DNA from: Parabacteroides johnsonii DSM 18315 | Lineage (GTDB): Bacteria; Bacteroidota; Bacteroidia; Bacteroidales; Tannerellaceae | Reading direction: 5' to 3' | DNA length: 64,000 nt | Assembly (NCBI RefSeq): GCF_025151045.1 | Contig: NZ_CP102285.1 | Coordinates: 2,728,001 to 2,792,000, forward strand | Part shown: positions 16,013 through 26,462 of the stretch, in pieces | Numbering within the stretch: position 1 is the stretch's first letter | Layout of the letters: every line of letters starts with the position of its first letter | The notes under the pieces: generated by a model | Told to the model about the DNA's origin: nothing | The model's input: only the letters and a program-made list of their open reading frames with translations | The model's database searches: none | Translations under genes and position numbers: made by a program

Positions 16013-18115
16013 ATGATTACCATATTGGCAGAAAAACCAAGCGTCGCCCGTGAGATAGCACGGATTGTCGGCGCGATGAAAAGGGAAGAAGGATATTTCA
16101 CCGGGAACGGCTACCACGTGACATGGGCGTTGGGGCATCTGGTGCAGCTCGCCCTGCCCGACGGGTACGGCATCAAGGGCTTCCGGCGTGACAGCCTGCC
16201 CGTCATCCCTGAAAACTTTGAACTCATACCCCGACAGGTAAAAACGGACAAGGGCTACAAGGCGGACGCGGCGGCGGTGAAGCAAATCAAGGTTATAACC
16301 AAGCTGTGGAACGAGAGCGACGGCATCATCGTAGCGACCGACTGCGCCCGTGAAGGGGAACTGATATTCCGCTATCTGTATGCCTATATAGGCTGCACCC
16401 TGCCGTTCCGACGGCTGTGGATAAGCTCGCTGACCGATGCCGCCATCCGCAAGGGGCTGAAAGAACTGAAGGACGGGCGCGAGTATGATAACCTCTATCA
16501 AGCCGCCAAAGCCCGCAGCGAAGCCGACTGGCTGGTGGGCATCAACGGCACACAGGCGTTGTCGGTAGCCGCCGGACGCGGCACGTATTCCGTGGGACGG
16601 GTGCAGACACCCACGCTGGCGATGGTCTGCCAACGGTTTTGGGAGAACAAGCGTTTCCAGCCCGAACCGGTACACCAGCTCCATTTCACCACGCCGTCGG
16701 TAAACACGAGTGAGGTCGTGAAGTTCGCCTCGGTGGAGAAATGGAAGGACAAGGAGGAAGCCGCTACCCTATATAATAAGGTGAAGGAGCAAATGGCGGC
16801 AACCGTTACCAAAGTCGAAAAGAAGGAGAAGGTGGAGAACCCTCCGCTCCTGTACGACCTGACCACGCTGCAAAAGGAGGCGAACACGAAGCACGGCTTC
16901 ACGGCGGAGCAGACGCTCGCCCTTGTGCAGAAGCTCTACGAGGCGAAGCTCGTCACCTATCCGAGAACATCCAGCCGCTACATCCCGGAGGACGTGTTTG
17001 ATGAAGTGCCCCTGCTGTTTGACCGTCTGGCGGGGCATTCCTCCTTTGCAGAGAAGATTGAAGCCTTGGACAAACTGAACCGCCGCAGCGTGGACGCCTC
17101 GAAAGTGACCGACCACCACGCGCTGTTGGTGACACCCAACCGTCCGCTGGCACTCTACAAGGACGAGCAGCTTATCTACGACATGATTGTGGGGCGCATG
17201 ATAGAGGCATTCTCTTCGGAATGTGTCAAGGACACGACCACCGTCCGTGCGGAGTGTGCAGGCGTGGCGTTCGAGACGAAAGGCTGCATCGTGCGCAAGG
17301 CGGGCTGGCGGTCGGTCTATGGCGAGGACAAGGAGGACACCGTATTGCCCGGCTGGAAGGAAGGCGACACGCTGGCGATGAACGGCTGTTCGATGAGTTC
17401 GGGCATGACGCGCCCGAAGCCGCTGCACACCGAAAGCACCCTGCTGGCGGCGATGGAGACCGCCGGACGCGAGGGCGTGGAGGACGAGGAAGTGCGGCAG
17501 GCGTTGAAGGACTGCGGCATCGGCACGCCTGCCACCCGTGCCGCCATCATCGAGACCCTGCTCAAAAGGGAGTACATGGTGCGCGTGAAGAAGTCGCTCG
17601 TGCCGACGGAGAAAGGGCTCGCCCTGTATTCCATCGTCAGGGGCATGGACATCGCCGACGTGGAAATGACGGGACGCTGGGAGGAGGAACTGGCGGAGAT
17701 AGAAAAAGGCAGGACGCCGCACGAGGCGTTCATCCGCGACATCGAGGGCTATACCCGTAAGATAACCACGGAACTGCTCGCCTCGGACAAGCTGTTCGGG
17801 CACAAGGCATCGGGCTGTGTCTGCCCCAAGTGTGGCACGGGCACGATGCAGTTCTACGGCAAGGTGGTGCGCTGCGACAACCCGGACTGCGCCCTGCCTG
17901 TGTTCCGCCAAATGGCAGGCCGAACGCTCACCGACGCGGAAATGAACGACTTGCTGACCCAAGGCAGGACGGGTGTCCTCGGCGGCTTCAAGAGCAGGCA
18001 GGGCAAGCCGTTCAGCGCAATGGTCACTTTCGATGCGGACTTCAACACGAAATTCGTGTTTCCTGAAGCCAAATCCGTAAAAAAGTCCACTTACAGGAAA
18101 GGAGGAAGAAAATAA
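16013..18115 (+). CDS. topB: DNA topoisomerase III (type IA), ICE-encoded
   Basis: 700 residues. The Toprim domain begins the protein (MITILAEKPSVAREIARIVG), acidic residues follow (IVATDCAREGELIFRY), and the active-site tyrosine is in LVTYPRTSSRYIPED (near residue 319). The C-terminus has a zinc-finger-like CPKCG...CDNPDC segment (residues ~605-625). Type IA enzymes relax or decatenate DNA by single-strand passage. The CTnDOT homologue is the Exc protein of the excision operon. It precedes DUF1896 and the giant helicase, a conserved ICE trio. A 17-bp inverted repeat flanks the gene. Confidence 0.93.
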   Translation: MITILAEKPSVAREIARIVGAMKREEGYFTGNGYHVTWALGHLVQLALPDGYGIKGFRRDSLPVIPENFELIPRQVKTDKGYKADAAAVKQIKVITKLWNESDGIIVATDCAREGELIFRYLYAYIGCTLPFRRLWISSLTDAAIRKGLKELKDGREYDNLYQAAKARSEADWLVGINGTQALSVAAGRGTYSVGRVQTPTLAMVCQRFWENKRFQPEPVHQLHFTTPSVNTSEVVKFASVEKWKDKEEAATLYNKVKEQMAATVTKVEKKEKVENPPLLYDLTTLQKEANTKHGFTAEQTLALVQKLYEAKLVTYPRTSSRYIPEDVFDEVPLLFDRLAGHSSFAEKIEALDKLNRRSVDASKVTDHHALLVTPNRPLALYKDEQLIYDMIVGRMIEAFSSECVKDTTTVRAECAGVAFETKGCIVRKAGWRSVYGEDKEDTVLPGWKEGDTLAMNGCSMSSGMTRPKPLHTESTLLAAMETAGREGVEDEEVRQALKDCGIGTPATRAAIIETLLKREYMVRVKKSLVPTEKGLALYSIVRGMDIADVEMTGRWEEELAEIEKGRTPHEAFIRDIEGYTRKITTELLASDKLFGHKASGCVCPKCGTGTMQFYGKVVRCDNPDCALPVFRQMAGRTLTDAEMNDLLTQGRTGVLGGFKSRQGKPFSAMVTFDADFNTKFVFPEAKSVKKSTYRKGGRK

Positions 18116-18182
18116 TGACTACCTTTGCCACTGATTCACTGTTCATAATCTGTTTCACCTCGTTGATACTCGTTATTTACTG

Positions 18183-18199
18183 TGGATTTAGTGGCGGCA
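18183..18199 (-). repeat. 17-bp repeat, inverted copy downstream of topB
   Basis: TGGATTTAGTGGCGGCA, the exact reverse complement of 15868-15884. It also pairs with CCACTAAATCCA at 18261-18272, giving a potential 12-bp stem in the 164-bp gap before DUF1896. Confidence 0.7.
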
Positions 18200-18260
18200 C
18201 TCGGAGGGATACCGGGTGCCTTTTTCTTACCTCCTATCCAACCCACAATCTTATTTTTCA

Positions 18261-18274
18261 CCACTAAATCCATC
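18261..18274 (+). repeat. Third, partial copy of the topB-flanking repeat
   Basis: CCACTAAATCCATC, identical to 15873-15886, ends six bases before the ATG of the DUF1896 gene, so it overlaps the ribosome-binding region of that gene. Confidence 0.65.
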
Positions 18275-18279
18275 AGAAA

Positions 18280-18735
18280 ATGAAACAGAACAAGAAAACC
18301 GTCCCGGCGGAACTGTCCTACTACGGGCTGTACCTGCTGGACTATCTGAGAAAATACCATCCCGACAAAGTTTCCGACAAAGACCTTATTGCAGAAAGGG
18401 AGGAAGCCGCCACCGCCACCTTTGAAAAGGAAAGGCGGACGGGAGGCACGGTGGAGTATGCCCACGAGGAAGCCATGCGTATCCTGCTGCACGGGCTGCA
18501 CTTTTCGCCCTACGCCCTGCTGCGCGAGGTCGTGGAAAACGAGTTCGCCAACGAGGTGGCGGAATCCGACCACGAGGCGTTCTGTCGCAAGCTCTACCCC
18601 TATCTGACAAACCTGTTCGCCGGTTACGACACGTCGGACGACACCTTCGCCCTGTCGCCCGCACACGACCTGCTCTACACGGAGCTGGTGGGAACCGTCA
18701 TGCTTTATCTGGAGGGTACACATGGCGTTCAATAG
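18280..18735 (+). CDS. DUF1896 family protein
   Basis: 151 residues. Conserved stretches [19 protein letters not shown] and the helical C-terminal half ([30 protein letters not shown]) are typical of DUF1896, found almost only between topB and the large methylase-helicase in Bacteroidales ICEs. The stop overlaps the start of the next gene by 14 bp, indicating translational coupling. Its role is unknown; it may be a cofactor of the helicase. Confidence 0.8.
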   Translation: MKQNKKTVPAELSYYGLYLLDYLRKYHPDKVSDKDLIAEREEAATATFEKERRTGGTVEYAHEEAMRILLHGLHFSPYALLREVVENEFANEVAESDHEAFCRKLYPYLTNLFAGYDTSDDTFALSPAHDLLYTELVGTVMLYLEGTHGVQ

Positions 18736-21700
18736 GAAACAGAAGCTGCGCGACAACATCGAGGCGGTACGCACGGCGTTCACGCTTGACCGGGAGCGGC
18801 GCACCCCGACGGAAAGGGAACGTGCGCTATTAGAGCGTTACTGCGGCTTCGGGGGCCTGAAGTGCATCCTGAACCCGGCAAGGGAACTGGCGGACGCAGC
18901 GCGATGGGCGAAGTCCGACCTCGAACTGTTCGCGCCTACCGTGGAACTGCACCGTGTCATCAGGGAAAACAGCAAGGACGAAACGGAGTACAAACGCTAC
19001 ATGGACTCGCTGAAAGCCTCGGTGCTGACGGCGTTCTACACCCCGAAAACCGTCACGGACACCATCGCGGACGTGCTGCACGACAAGAAGGTGCACCCCA
19101 ACCTCGTGCTGGAGCCGTCGGCGGGCATGGGCGCGTTCATCGGCTCGGTGCTGTCGGGCAACCCGCAGGCGGAGGTGATGGCCTTCGAGAAAGACCTGCT
19201 GACGGGCAAGATGCTGGGACACCTGTACCCGCAGCAGAAGATACGCACGGAGGGCTTCGAGAAGATAGAAAAGCCGTTCCTGAACCGTTTTGACCTTGCC
19301 ATATCCAACATCCCTTTCGGGGACATCGCGGTGTTCGACCCGGAATACGCCAACGGCTCGGTGTTCAAGAAGATAGCGGCAAGGAAGGTGCATACCTATT
19401 TCTTCCTGAAAGGGCTGGACGCGGTGCGTGACGGCGGCATCGTGGCGTTCATCACCTCGCAGGGGGTATTGAATACGGAAAGCAACGGCGGCACACGCTA
19501 CATGATGACGAGGAAAGCGGACTTGGTGTCCGCCATCCGCTTGCCGAACAACCTGTTCACGGAAGATGCCAACACGGAAGTGGGGTGCGACTTGATAATC
19601 CTGCAAAAGAACGAGGGCAAGGAGGAACTTTCCGAAGAAGACAAAAGATTTGGCGACGTGGTAAAGAGCAACCACACGAACATTGTTTCCAACGGGTATT
19701 TCCTCGACCACCCGGAGCGCATCATCCATACCGACGCGAAAAGGGACACCGACCCTTACGGCAAGCCCGCTATGGTCTATACGCACAGCGGCGGCGTGGA
19801 GGGCATCGCCATGGACTTGTACCAAATGCTGTCGGCGGACTTGTCGGAACGACTGAACTTGAACCGTTATAACGGCATCAAGGAAGAAAAGCTGGAAACC
19901 AAGCAGACAATTGTCGTGCAGCGTATGCAGACGGAGGCGAAAAAAGGAAATGATGTCAAGGCGGTTGCCGGACAACAAGCGGATGCAAAAAGAGAGGAAA
20001 ATCCGGTGCGGCAGGAAGTGGTACAGATTGCAGCCATACCGCAGGAGGTGGAGACCAAACGGCCCGAAGCACCCATTATGGACTTGTACGACCTGTTCGG
20101 CTATACGCAGGAAGAACGGCGGCTGGCGGAACGCGGGCTGAAACCGGAACGGAAGAGAAGCGGTAAGTCCAAAGGGAAGAAAGCCGTGCAGCCTACCTTG
20201 TTCGTACTCCCGGAGAGCGGAAAGGAGGAAGCGGCGAAAAAAGAGACCGGGAAAGTGAAAGCCGAATCCACAGAAGCGGCTTCCGGCATCACGTCCATTA
20301 CTCCGGAAGAAGCGCAGGAAATGGAGGAAATCATCCGCAACGGGATGGATATGCCGCAAGTGTCCCGACAGGAAACCGTGTCTGTCGCCTCACCCGATGT
20401 GAAAGACGTTTCCGAAACCGCAGAGGACGAAGACCCGGAGGATGCCATCTACCGCAGTCTGGACTGGGAGACCAACCCGCCCATCAACGGCTTCTATGAG
20501 ATGATGATGTCGCTCACGCCGGAACGCCGGGCGGAACTGCGCCGCCTCGGTCGGGAGAAGATGGACGCCAATGCCGCCAAGCAAATTGAAGCTAAGAACG
20601 TGGCGCAACCATCGTCCTTGCGTCCAATCTATCCGATTGAAAACGGTTTTGAGGCGGAACGGAAAGCACAAATCGAGCGCGTGGAGAGGGAAATGCGCGA
20701 GGAAGAAGCCGCCCTGACACCCGAAGAGCGGCAACGCCGGAAAGAGGAAGCGATGACACCGCGCCCGTTCAAGGGCATTATGGAGCCGTATTTGAAAGAA
20801 GGCTCATTAGTATGGGAACACACGGGCGGCATCCGCTTCCAAATCGGGGTGCTGAAAGATGTCACCAAGTACGGGGCGACTTTCCAGCCGCTCGACATGG
20901 AGGGGATGCAGGCGCAGAAGGCACAGCTATACATTGACTTGCGCAACACTTATGAACGGCTCTACGCCCACGAAGCGGAGAACCACGAGGAAAACGCCCT
21001 GCTGCGCCGCAACCTGAACACCTACTACGACGAGTTCGTCATGCGCTACGGCAACCTGAACGCCAAGCACAACGCGAAGCTCATCCTGATGGACGCTTCG
21101 GGGCGCAATATGCTCTCGTTGGAACGTGGCGAGGACGGGCAGTTCGTCAAGGCGGACATCTTCGATCGTCCCGTTTCCTTTTCGCAGGAAACATTGGTCG
21201 AAGTGGAGTCGCCTGAAGAAGCCCTGTCCGCCTCGCTCAACCTGTACGGCGGAGTGAACCTGCCCTACATGGAATCCCTCTGCGACCTGCCGCAAACGGA
21301 CCTGCTGGAAGCCCTGAAAGGACGGGTGTTCTACAACCCGCTGGCGGAGGGCTACGAGATTGCCGACCGCTTCATCGCCGGGAACGTGGTGCAGAAAGTG
21401 GCCGACGTGGAGGGCTGGATTAGGGAACACGGGGAACACGCAATGCTGCCGCAGGCGGAAGAGTCGCTCGAAGCCCTGAAAGCCGCCGTGCCCGAACAAA
21501 TCCCCTTCGAGGACTTGGACTTCAACTTCGGGGAGCGTTGGATACCCACGGGCGTGTATGCCGCCTACATGAGCCGCCTGTTCGACACGGACGTGCGGAT
21601 AACCTACTCGGAGAGCCTTGACGAGTATTCGGTGAGCTGCGCCTACAAGACGATGAAAATCACGGACGAGTTCTTGGTGAAGGGCTATTACCGCAACTAC

Positions 21701-24685
21701 GACGGCATGAACCTGCTGAAACACGCGCTGCACAACACCTGCCCGGACATGATGAAAAGCATCGGCAAGGACGAGAACGGCAACGACATCAAGGTGCGAG
21801 ACAGCGAGGGCATCCAGCTTGCCAATGCGAAGATTGACGAGATACGAAACGGCTTCACCGAATGGCTGGAGGAACAGTCGCCGGAGTTCAAGAAACGCCT
21901 GACGGACATGTACAACGACAAGTTCAACTGCTTCGTGCGCCCGAAGTACGACGGCTCGCACCAGAAGTTCCCGGACTTGGACTTGAAAGGCTTGGGGATA
22001 AAGGACTTGTACCCCTCGCAGAAGGACTGCATCTGGATGCTGAAACAGAACGGCGGCGGAGTGGCGGACCATGAAGTCGGAACCGGCAAAACATTGATAA
22101 TGTGCGTGTCAGCGCACGAGATGAAGCGTCTGGGCTTGGTACACAAGCCGATGATTATCGGGCTGAAAGCCAACGTGAGGGAGATAGCCGAGACCTACCG
22201 CAAAGCTTACCCCAACGCCCGCATTCTCTATGCCTCGGAGAAGGACTTTGCCGCCGCCAACCGTGTCCGTTTCTTCAATGACATCAAGAACAACGACTGG
22301 GATTGCGTCATCATGTCGCACGACCAGTTCGGGAAGATACCGCAGTCACCGGAATTGCAGCAGCGCATCTTGCAGGCGGAGCTGGACACAGTGGAGGAAA
22401 ACCTTGAAGTGTTGCGTGGGCAGGGCAAGGACGTGTCACGCGCCATGCTGCGTGGCTTGGAGAAACGCAAGTTCAACCTGCAAGCGAAGCTGGAAAAGGT
22501 GGAATACGCCATCAAGACAAGGACGGACGACGTGGCGGACTTCAAACAGATGGGTATTGACCACCTGTTCATCGACGAGAGCCACCAGTTCAAGAACCTG
22601 ACGTTCAACACGCGCCATGACCGTGTGGCGGGACTGGGCAACTCCGAGGGAAGCCAGAAGGCGTTGAACCTGCTGTTCGCCATCCGCACCATACAGGAAC
22701 GGACGGGCAGGGACTTGGGGGCGACTTTCCTGTCAGGAACTACGATTTCCAACAGCCTTACGGAACTGTATCTGCTGTTCAAGTACCTGCGCCCGAAGGC
22801 GTTGGAGAAGCAGGACATCCGCTGTTTCGACGCATGGGCGGCGATATTCGCCAAGAAGACGACGGACTTCGAGTTCAACGTGACGAACACCATCGTGCAG
22901 AAGGAACGCTTCCGATACTTTATCAAAGTGCCGGAACTGGCGGCGTTCTACAACGAGATAACCGACTACCGCACGGCGGAGGATGTGGGCGTGGACCGTC
23001 CGAAGAAGAACGAGATACTGCATCACATACCGCCCACGCCCGACCAGGAGTATTTCATCAAACAACTGATGGAGTTTGCCAAGACAGGAAATGCGATGGT
23101 ACTTGGCAGGCTGCCGTTGTCGGAGACGGAGGAAAAGGCGAAGATGCTCATCGCCACGGACTATGCGAGAAAGATGGCTCTTGATATGCGCATGATTGAC
23201 CCGGATTACGAGGACCACCCCGACAACAAGGCGAGCCATTGCGCCAAGATGATTGCGGAGTATTACCACAAATACGATGCGCAGAGGGGGACGCAGTTCG
23301 TGTTCAGCGACCTCGGTACATTCCAGCCGGGCGGAGGATGGAGCGTCTATACCGAAATCAAGCGCAAGTTGGTAGAGGACTACGGCATACCTGCCCACGA
23401 AATCCGCTTCATTCAGGAATGCAAGAACGAGAAGGCGCGGAAGGCGGTCATTGAGGCAATGAACGAGGGTCAGGTGCGTGTGCTGTTCGGCTCGACGAGT
23501 ATGCTCGGCACGGGCGTGAACGCCCAGCGCAGAGCGGTGGCTATTCATCACCTCGATACGCCGTGGCGTCCGTCCGACCTCGCCCAGCGTGACGGTCGGG
23601 CGGTCAGGAAGGGCAACGAGATTGCCAAGCTGTACGCCAACAACAAGGTGGATGTGATAATCTACGCCGTGGAGAAGTCGCTGGACTCGTACAAGTTCAA
23701 CCTGCTGCATTGCAAGCAGACGTTCATTTCGCAGTTGAAATCCGGCGCGATGGGCGCACGAACCATCGACGAGGGGGCGATGGACGAAAAATCGGGCATG
23801 AACTTCTCGGAATACATGGCGATACTGTCGGGCAACACGGACTTGCTGGACAAGGCGAAACTCGAAAAGAAGATAGCCTCGCTGGAGGGTGAGCGCAAGT
23901 CGTTCAACAGGGGCAAGCGCGATTCGGAGTTGAAGTTGGAAAGCAAGACCACGACGCTGAATAACAACCGTGCCATCATCTCTGCCATGACGGAGGATTG
24001 GGGGAAGTTCACCGCAGCCGCACAGACCGACAAGGAGGGCAACCGGCTCAACTTGATAAAGATTGACGGGCTGGACACCACCGATGAAAAGACCATTGGT
24101 AAGAAGTTGCAGGATATAGCCAAGAACGCCACGACGGGCGGAGTACCCCAGCGTATCGGTGAATTGTACGGCTTCCCCATCAAGGTGGTGAGTGAGCGGA
24201 CACTCAGCGAGGGGTTGGAGTTCATTGACAACCGTTTCCATGTCAGGGGTAGTTACAAGTACACCTACAACAACGGGCATCTGGCGATGGCGGATCCGAT
24301 AGCCGCCGCGCGTAATTTCCTGAATGCATTGGAAAGGATTCCGGCCATCATCGACCAGTACAAGGTGAAGAATGAGGTGTTGGAAAAAGAAATACCTCAG
24401 TTACAGGAGATAGCGGGCAAGACATGGAAGAAGGAGGACGAATTGAAACAACTGAAATCCGAACTTGCCGCGCTTGACCGCAAGATACAGTTGGAACTGG
24501 CCCCAAAACAAGAGCCTGTTTTGGAAGATGACGGAAAGGAAAAAGAATCCCAGAAGGAAAGTCCCCATGCCGGAGTATCTCATGAAATTGCCCCGGCTTC
24601 GCCATCCGGCAGGCAGGCTTGGCATATCCGTCCGGAAATGCAAACGGAGGCACCTTTACCACAGGTAAAGAAAGTGAGGATTTGA
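18722..24685 (+). CDS. Giant N6-DNA-methylase/SNF2-helicase fusion protein
   Basis: 1987 residues. N-terminal class I methyltransferase fold: SAM motif [15 protein letters not shown] (near residue 135) and a catalytic-type SNIPFGD motif (near 198). A charged linker follows (residues ~400-700). The second half is a SNF2-like helicase: Walker [14 protein letters not shown] (near 1118), DESH box [12 protein letters not shown] (near 1283), and motif [23 protein letters not shown] (near 1613), then coiled coil to the end. Such proteins are a hallmark of Bacteroidales ICEs and may protect, open or remodel the element's DNA during transfer. NIPF in place of NPPY/F makes methylation activity uncertain. 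It is the largest gene of the window and is intact. Confidence 0.9.
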   Translation: MAFNRKQKLRDNIEAVRTAFTLDRERRTPTERERALLERYCGFGGLKCILNPARELADAARWAKSDLELFAPTVELHRVIRENSKDETEYKRYMDSLKASVLTAFYTPKTVTDTIADVLHDKKVHPNLVLEPSAGMGAFIGSVLSGNPQAEVMAFEKDLLTGKMLGHLYPQQKIRTEGFEKIEKPFLNRFDLAISNIPFGDIAVFDPEYANGSVFKKIAARKVHTYFFLKGLDAVRDGGIVAFITSQGVLNTESNGGTRYMMTRKADLVSAIRLPNNLFTEDANTEVGCDLIILQKNEGKEELSEEDKRFGDVVKSNHTNIVSNGYFLDHPERIIHTDAKRDTDPYGKPAMVYTHSGGVEGIAMDLYQMLSADLSERLNLNRYNGIKEEKLETKQTIVVQRMQTEAKKGNDVKAVAGQQADAKREENPVRQEVVQIAAIPQEVETKRPEAPIMDLYDLFGYTQEERRLAERGLKPERKRSGKSKGKKAVQPTLFVLPESGKEEAAKKETGKVKAESTEAASGITSITPEEAQEMEEIIRNGMDMPQVSRQETVSVASPDVKDVSETAEDEDPEDAIYRSLDWETNPPINGFYEMMMSLTPERRAELRRLGREKMDANAAKQIEAKNVAQPSSLRPIYPIENGFEAERKAQIERVEREMREEEAALTPEERQRRKEEAMTPRPFKGIMEPYLKEGSLVWEHTGGIRFQIGVLKDVTKYGATFQPLDMEGMQAQKAQLYIDLRNTYERLYAHEAENHEENALLRRNLNTYYDEFVMRYGNLNAKHNAKLILMDASGRNMLSLERGEDGQFVKADIFDRPVSFSQETLVEVESPEEALSASLNLYGGVNLPYMESLCDLPQTDLLEALKGRVFYNPLAEGYEIADRFIAGNVVQKVADVEGWIREHGEHAMLPQAEESLEALKAAVPEQIPFEDLDFNFGERWIPTGVYAAYMSRLFDTDVRITYSESLDEYSVSCAYKTMKITDEFLVKGYYRNYDGMNLLKHALHNTCPDMMKSIGKDENGNDIKVRDSEGIQLANAKIDEIRNGFTEWLEEQSPEFKKRLTDMYNDKFNCFVRPKYDGSHQKFPDLDLKGLGIKDLYPSQKDCIWMLKQNGGGVADHEVGTGKTLIMCVSAHEMKRLGLVHKPMIIGLKANVREIAETYRKAYPNARILYASEKDFAAANRVRFFNDIKNNDWDCVIMSHDQFGKIPQSPELQQRILQAELDTVEENLEVLRGQGKDVSRAMLRGLEKRKFNLQAKLEKVEYAIKTRTDDVADFKQMGIDHLFIDESHQFKNLTFNTRHDRVAGLGNSEGSQKALNLLFAIRTIQERTGRDLGATFLSGTTISNSLTELYLLFKYLRPKALEKQDIRCFDAWAAIFAKKTTDFEFNVTNTIVQKERFRYFIKVPELAAFYNEITDYRTAEDVGVDRPKKNEILHHIPPTPDQEYFIKQLMEFAKTGNAMVLGRLPLSETEEKAKMLIATDYARKMALDMRMIDPDYEDHPDNKASHCAKMIAEYYHKYDAQRGTQFVFSDLGTFQPGGGWSVYTEIKRKLVEDYGIPAHEIRFIQECKNEKARKAVIEAMNEGQVRVLFGSTSMLGTGVNAQRRAVAIHHLDTPWRPSDLAQRDGRAVRKGNEIAKLYANNKVDVIIYAVEKSLDSYKFNLLHCKQTFISQLKSGAMGARTIDEGAMDEKSGMNFSEYMAILSGNTDLLDKAKLEKKIASLEGERKSFNRGKRDSELKLESKTTTLNNNRAIISAMTEDWGKFTAAAQTDKEGNRLNLIKIDGLDTTDEKTIGKKLQDIAKNATTGGVPQRIGELYGFPIKVVSERTLSEGLEFIDNRFHVRGSYKYTYNNGHLAMADPIAAARNFLNALERIPAIIDQYKVKNEVLEKEIPQLQEIAGKTWKKEDELKQLKSELAALDRKIQLELAPKQEPVLEDDGKEKESQKESPHAGVSHEIAPASPSGRQAWHIRPEMQTEAPLPQVKKVRI

Positions 24686-24708
24686 GCCGCTTGGATAAAA
24701 ACAGTTAA

Positions 24709-24738
24709 GGGGCATACGGACGAATAACCGTATGCCCC
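24709..24738. terminator. Strong hairpin after the methylase-helicase
   Basis: GGGGCATACGG (24709-24719) pairs with CCGTATGCCCC (24728-24738); an outer GAGCC/GGCTC pair encloses it. There is no good T run, so it may work only partly as a terminator. It separates the ICE backbone operon from the recombinase gene at 24775. Confidence 0.45.
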
Positions 24739-24774
24739 CGGCTCACTTATATTTTATCGGTAAAAAAGATTATT

Positions 24775-25986
24775 ATGGCAACAATAAAAATCAAGTTCAG
24801 GTCCTCTTCAGTCGCAGGCAAAGAGGGCACGTTATGTTATCAAGTGATACACGGGCGGCAGACCCGCCTGATCAGTACGGGGTACAAATTGTACCATTAT
24901 GAATGGGACAAGGAAGCGGGCAAAATCCGCAGCGTGGATGGCAATCCGGAGCGGGAACGCTATCTGGAAGCCTTGCGTTTCCGTATGGAGGAAGACCAAA
25001 AACGGTTAAACGGTATTATCCGGAAGCTGGAACAGTCAGGGAAACTGTCTTCCGAGCAGGTAGTCCTCGCCTATCACAGTCCGGAAGGGCATGACGACTG
25101 TTTCTTTGTCTATGCCAGGAAAGTCATCCAACAGACCATACGCATGGGGAAAGAGCGGACATCCGAAGTCTATGCCAGTTCGCTGAACAGTTTCATCCGT
25201 TTCCGGGGCGAGGCGGGAGATGTACCTTTGGATGCGATGGATTCTGTCATGATGATGGAATATGAGGCTTACCTGAAGCAGAACGGGAAATGCCCGAATA
25301 CGGTATCTTTTTACATGCGCAACCTGCGTACCTTATATAATAGGGCATCGGAAGAAGGATTGGTAGAGAACCGCAATCCGTTCCGCCATGTCCATACGGG
25401 AGTGGAGAAGACGGTCAAAAGAGCCGTGTCCTCAGACATCATCGGGCGAATTAAGAATCTGGATCTGGAATTATATCCTGCCTTGGCTTTCGCCCGGGAC
25501 CTGTTCCTGCTCTGCTTTTATCTTCGCGGCATGTCTTTCGTGGACTTGGCTTTCTTGAAGAAGAAAGATTTGCAAAACGGCGTGCTTGTCTATCGGCGGC
25601 ACAAGACCGACCAGCAGCTTTGCATCAAATGGGAGCAGCCCATGCAGGATATTGTACAGAAATACACTGACCCGGATTCCCCCTACCTTCTTCCAATTAT
25701 CAAGGTGCCGGGAGAAAAGGAAAGGCGGCAATACTTGAACGCCTCACATGTGATGAACAAGCGGTTGCAAAAGATTGGCCAGATGGTTGGATGTCCTATC
25801 AAACTCACGTTTTATGTAGCGAGGCATGGGTGGGCCAGCATCGCCAAGAGCCAGAATGTGCCCGTGCCAGTCATCAGCGAGGCGTTGGGGCATGATTCGG
25901 AAGATACGACCCGCATCTACCTGGCACTACTGGATTCTTCGGTGGTGGACAAAGCCAACAGCAAGGTCATCCGGTCTATTGGCTGA
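24775..25986 (+). CDS. Tyrosine recombinase beside the invertible promoters
   Basis: 403 residues: arm-binding N-terminus (MATIKIKFRSSSVAGKEG), core-binding domain (residues ~110-215), catalytic domain with CFYLRGMSFVDLAFL, YVARHGWASIA and ALGHDSEDTTRIYLALL (tyrosine nucleophile). The usual first arginine position is serine, with an arginine three residues earlier, a pattern seen in Bacteroidales recombinases. It ends 92 bp before the first crossover site of a double promoter-inversion region, followed by its own terminator. In Bacteroidales, tyrosine recombinases commonly invert adjacent DNA, so this is the likely invertase of the capsule switch. It could instead be a passive ICE integrase. 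Confidence 0.88.
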   Translation: MATIKIKFRSSSVAGKEGTLCYQVIHGRQTRLISTGYKLYHYEWDKEAGKIRSVDGNPERERYLEALRFRMEEDQKRLNGIIRKLEQSGKLSSEQVVLAYHSPEGHDDCFFVYARKVIQQTIRMGKERTSEVYASSLNSFIRFRGEAGDVPLDAMDSVMMMEYEAYLKQNGKCPNTVSFYMRNLRTLYNRASEEGLVENRNPFRHVHTGVEKTVKRAVSSDIIGRIKNLDLELYPALAFARDLFLLCFYLRGMSFVDLAFLKKKDLQNGVLVYRRHKTDQQLCIKWEQPMQDIVQKYTDPDSPYLLPIIKVPGEKERRQYLNASHVMNKRLQKIGQMVGCPIKLTFYVARHGWASIAKSQNVPVPVISEALGHDSEDTTRIYLALLDSSVVDKANSKVIRSIG

Positions 25987-26029
25987 ATCGAATGGTTGGA
26001 AGAAAAAATGTTCTGCAAGTTGAAATTTT

Positions 26030-26064
26030 CCCCTTGAACATGTCCCGTTCAGGGGGATTTTTTG
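26030..26064 (+). terminator. Rho-independent terminator of the recombinase gene
   Basis: CCCCTTGAAC (26030-26039) pairs with GTTCAGGGGG (26047-26056), followed by ATTTTTTG. It isolates the recombinase transcript from the switch region and would also help keep the capsule operon silent when the promoters point left. Confidence 0.8.
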
Positions 26065-26077
26065 TTGGACAAAACGG

Positions 26078-26296
26078 TAAATCTCTCTTTAAGAGAGGTT
26101 TCGCACGCCGCAAAATTACATAAAATACCGCAAATAGCACAAAATGAAGCCTGAAATTTACGTTTTGGACGAACTTTCCACCAGATTTGTTCGACAAAAG
26201 AGGCGGAATTGTTTGACAAATCGAAGCACGTAAATTAGCAAATTGCTTATTACAAAATAAATAGAAAGAAAGATACATCTCTTAAAGAGAGATGTA
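26078..26296. promoter_or_regulatory. Invertible promoter segment A with its two crossover sites
   Basis: Site A2 (26274-26296) is a palindrome with 9-bp arms TACATCTCT and AGAGATGTA around spacer TAAAG. Site A1 (26078-26100) is its inverted, slightly diverged copy with spacer CTTTA, the reverse complement. Inverted sites with a matching asymmetric spacer are the substrate for inversion by a tyrosine recombinase. The 173 bp between them hold a leftward promoter (26111-26144) and two copies of the 13-bp motif. In this orientation the promoter faces away from upxY. Confidence 0.75.
26111..26144 (-). promoter_or_regulatory. Promoter of segment A, pointing left (OFF)
   Basis: Minus strand: TTTTG, 21 bases, TAATTTTG (26111-26118), matching the Bacteroides -33/-7 consensus. 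It sits 10 bp inside site A1 and fires outward over it. Inversion between A1 and A2 would make it face rightward toward upxY, through segment B. Confidence 0.65.
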
Positions 26297-26462
26297 CCGA
26301 TTAAGACCTGAAAGCGCGATGTATATTCTGTAGCGGTAACTTCATTGGAGGAAGTGCTATCCTTTGTATATAAGCGGATTAGGAAGAAAATGAAATGCGA
26401 ATCGACAAGAACCCGTTGGAAAAATGCTTGGTGGAAGAAAGTTGATTTGTTCGACAAATCGG

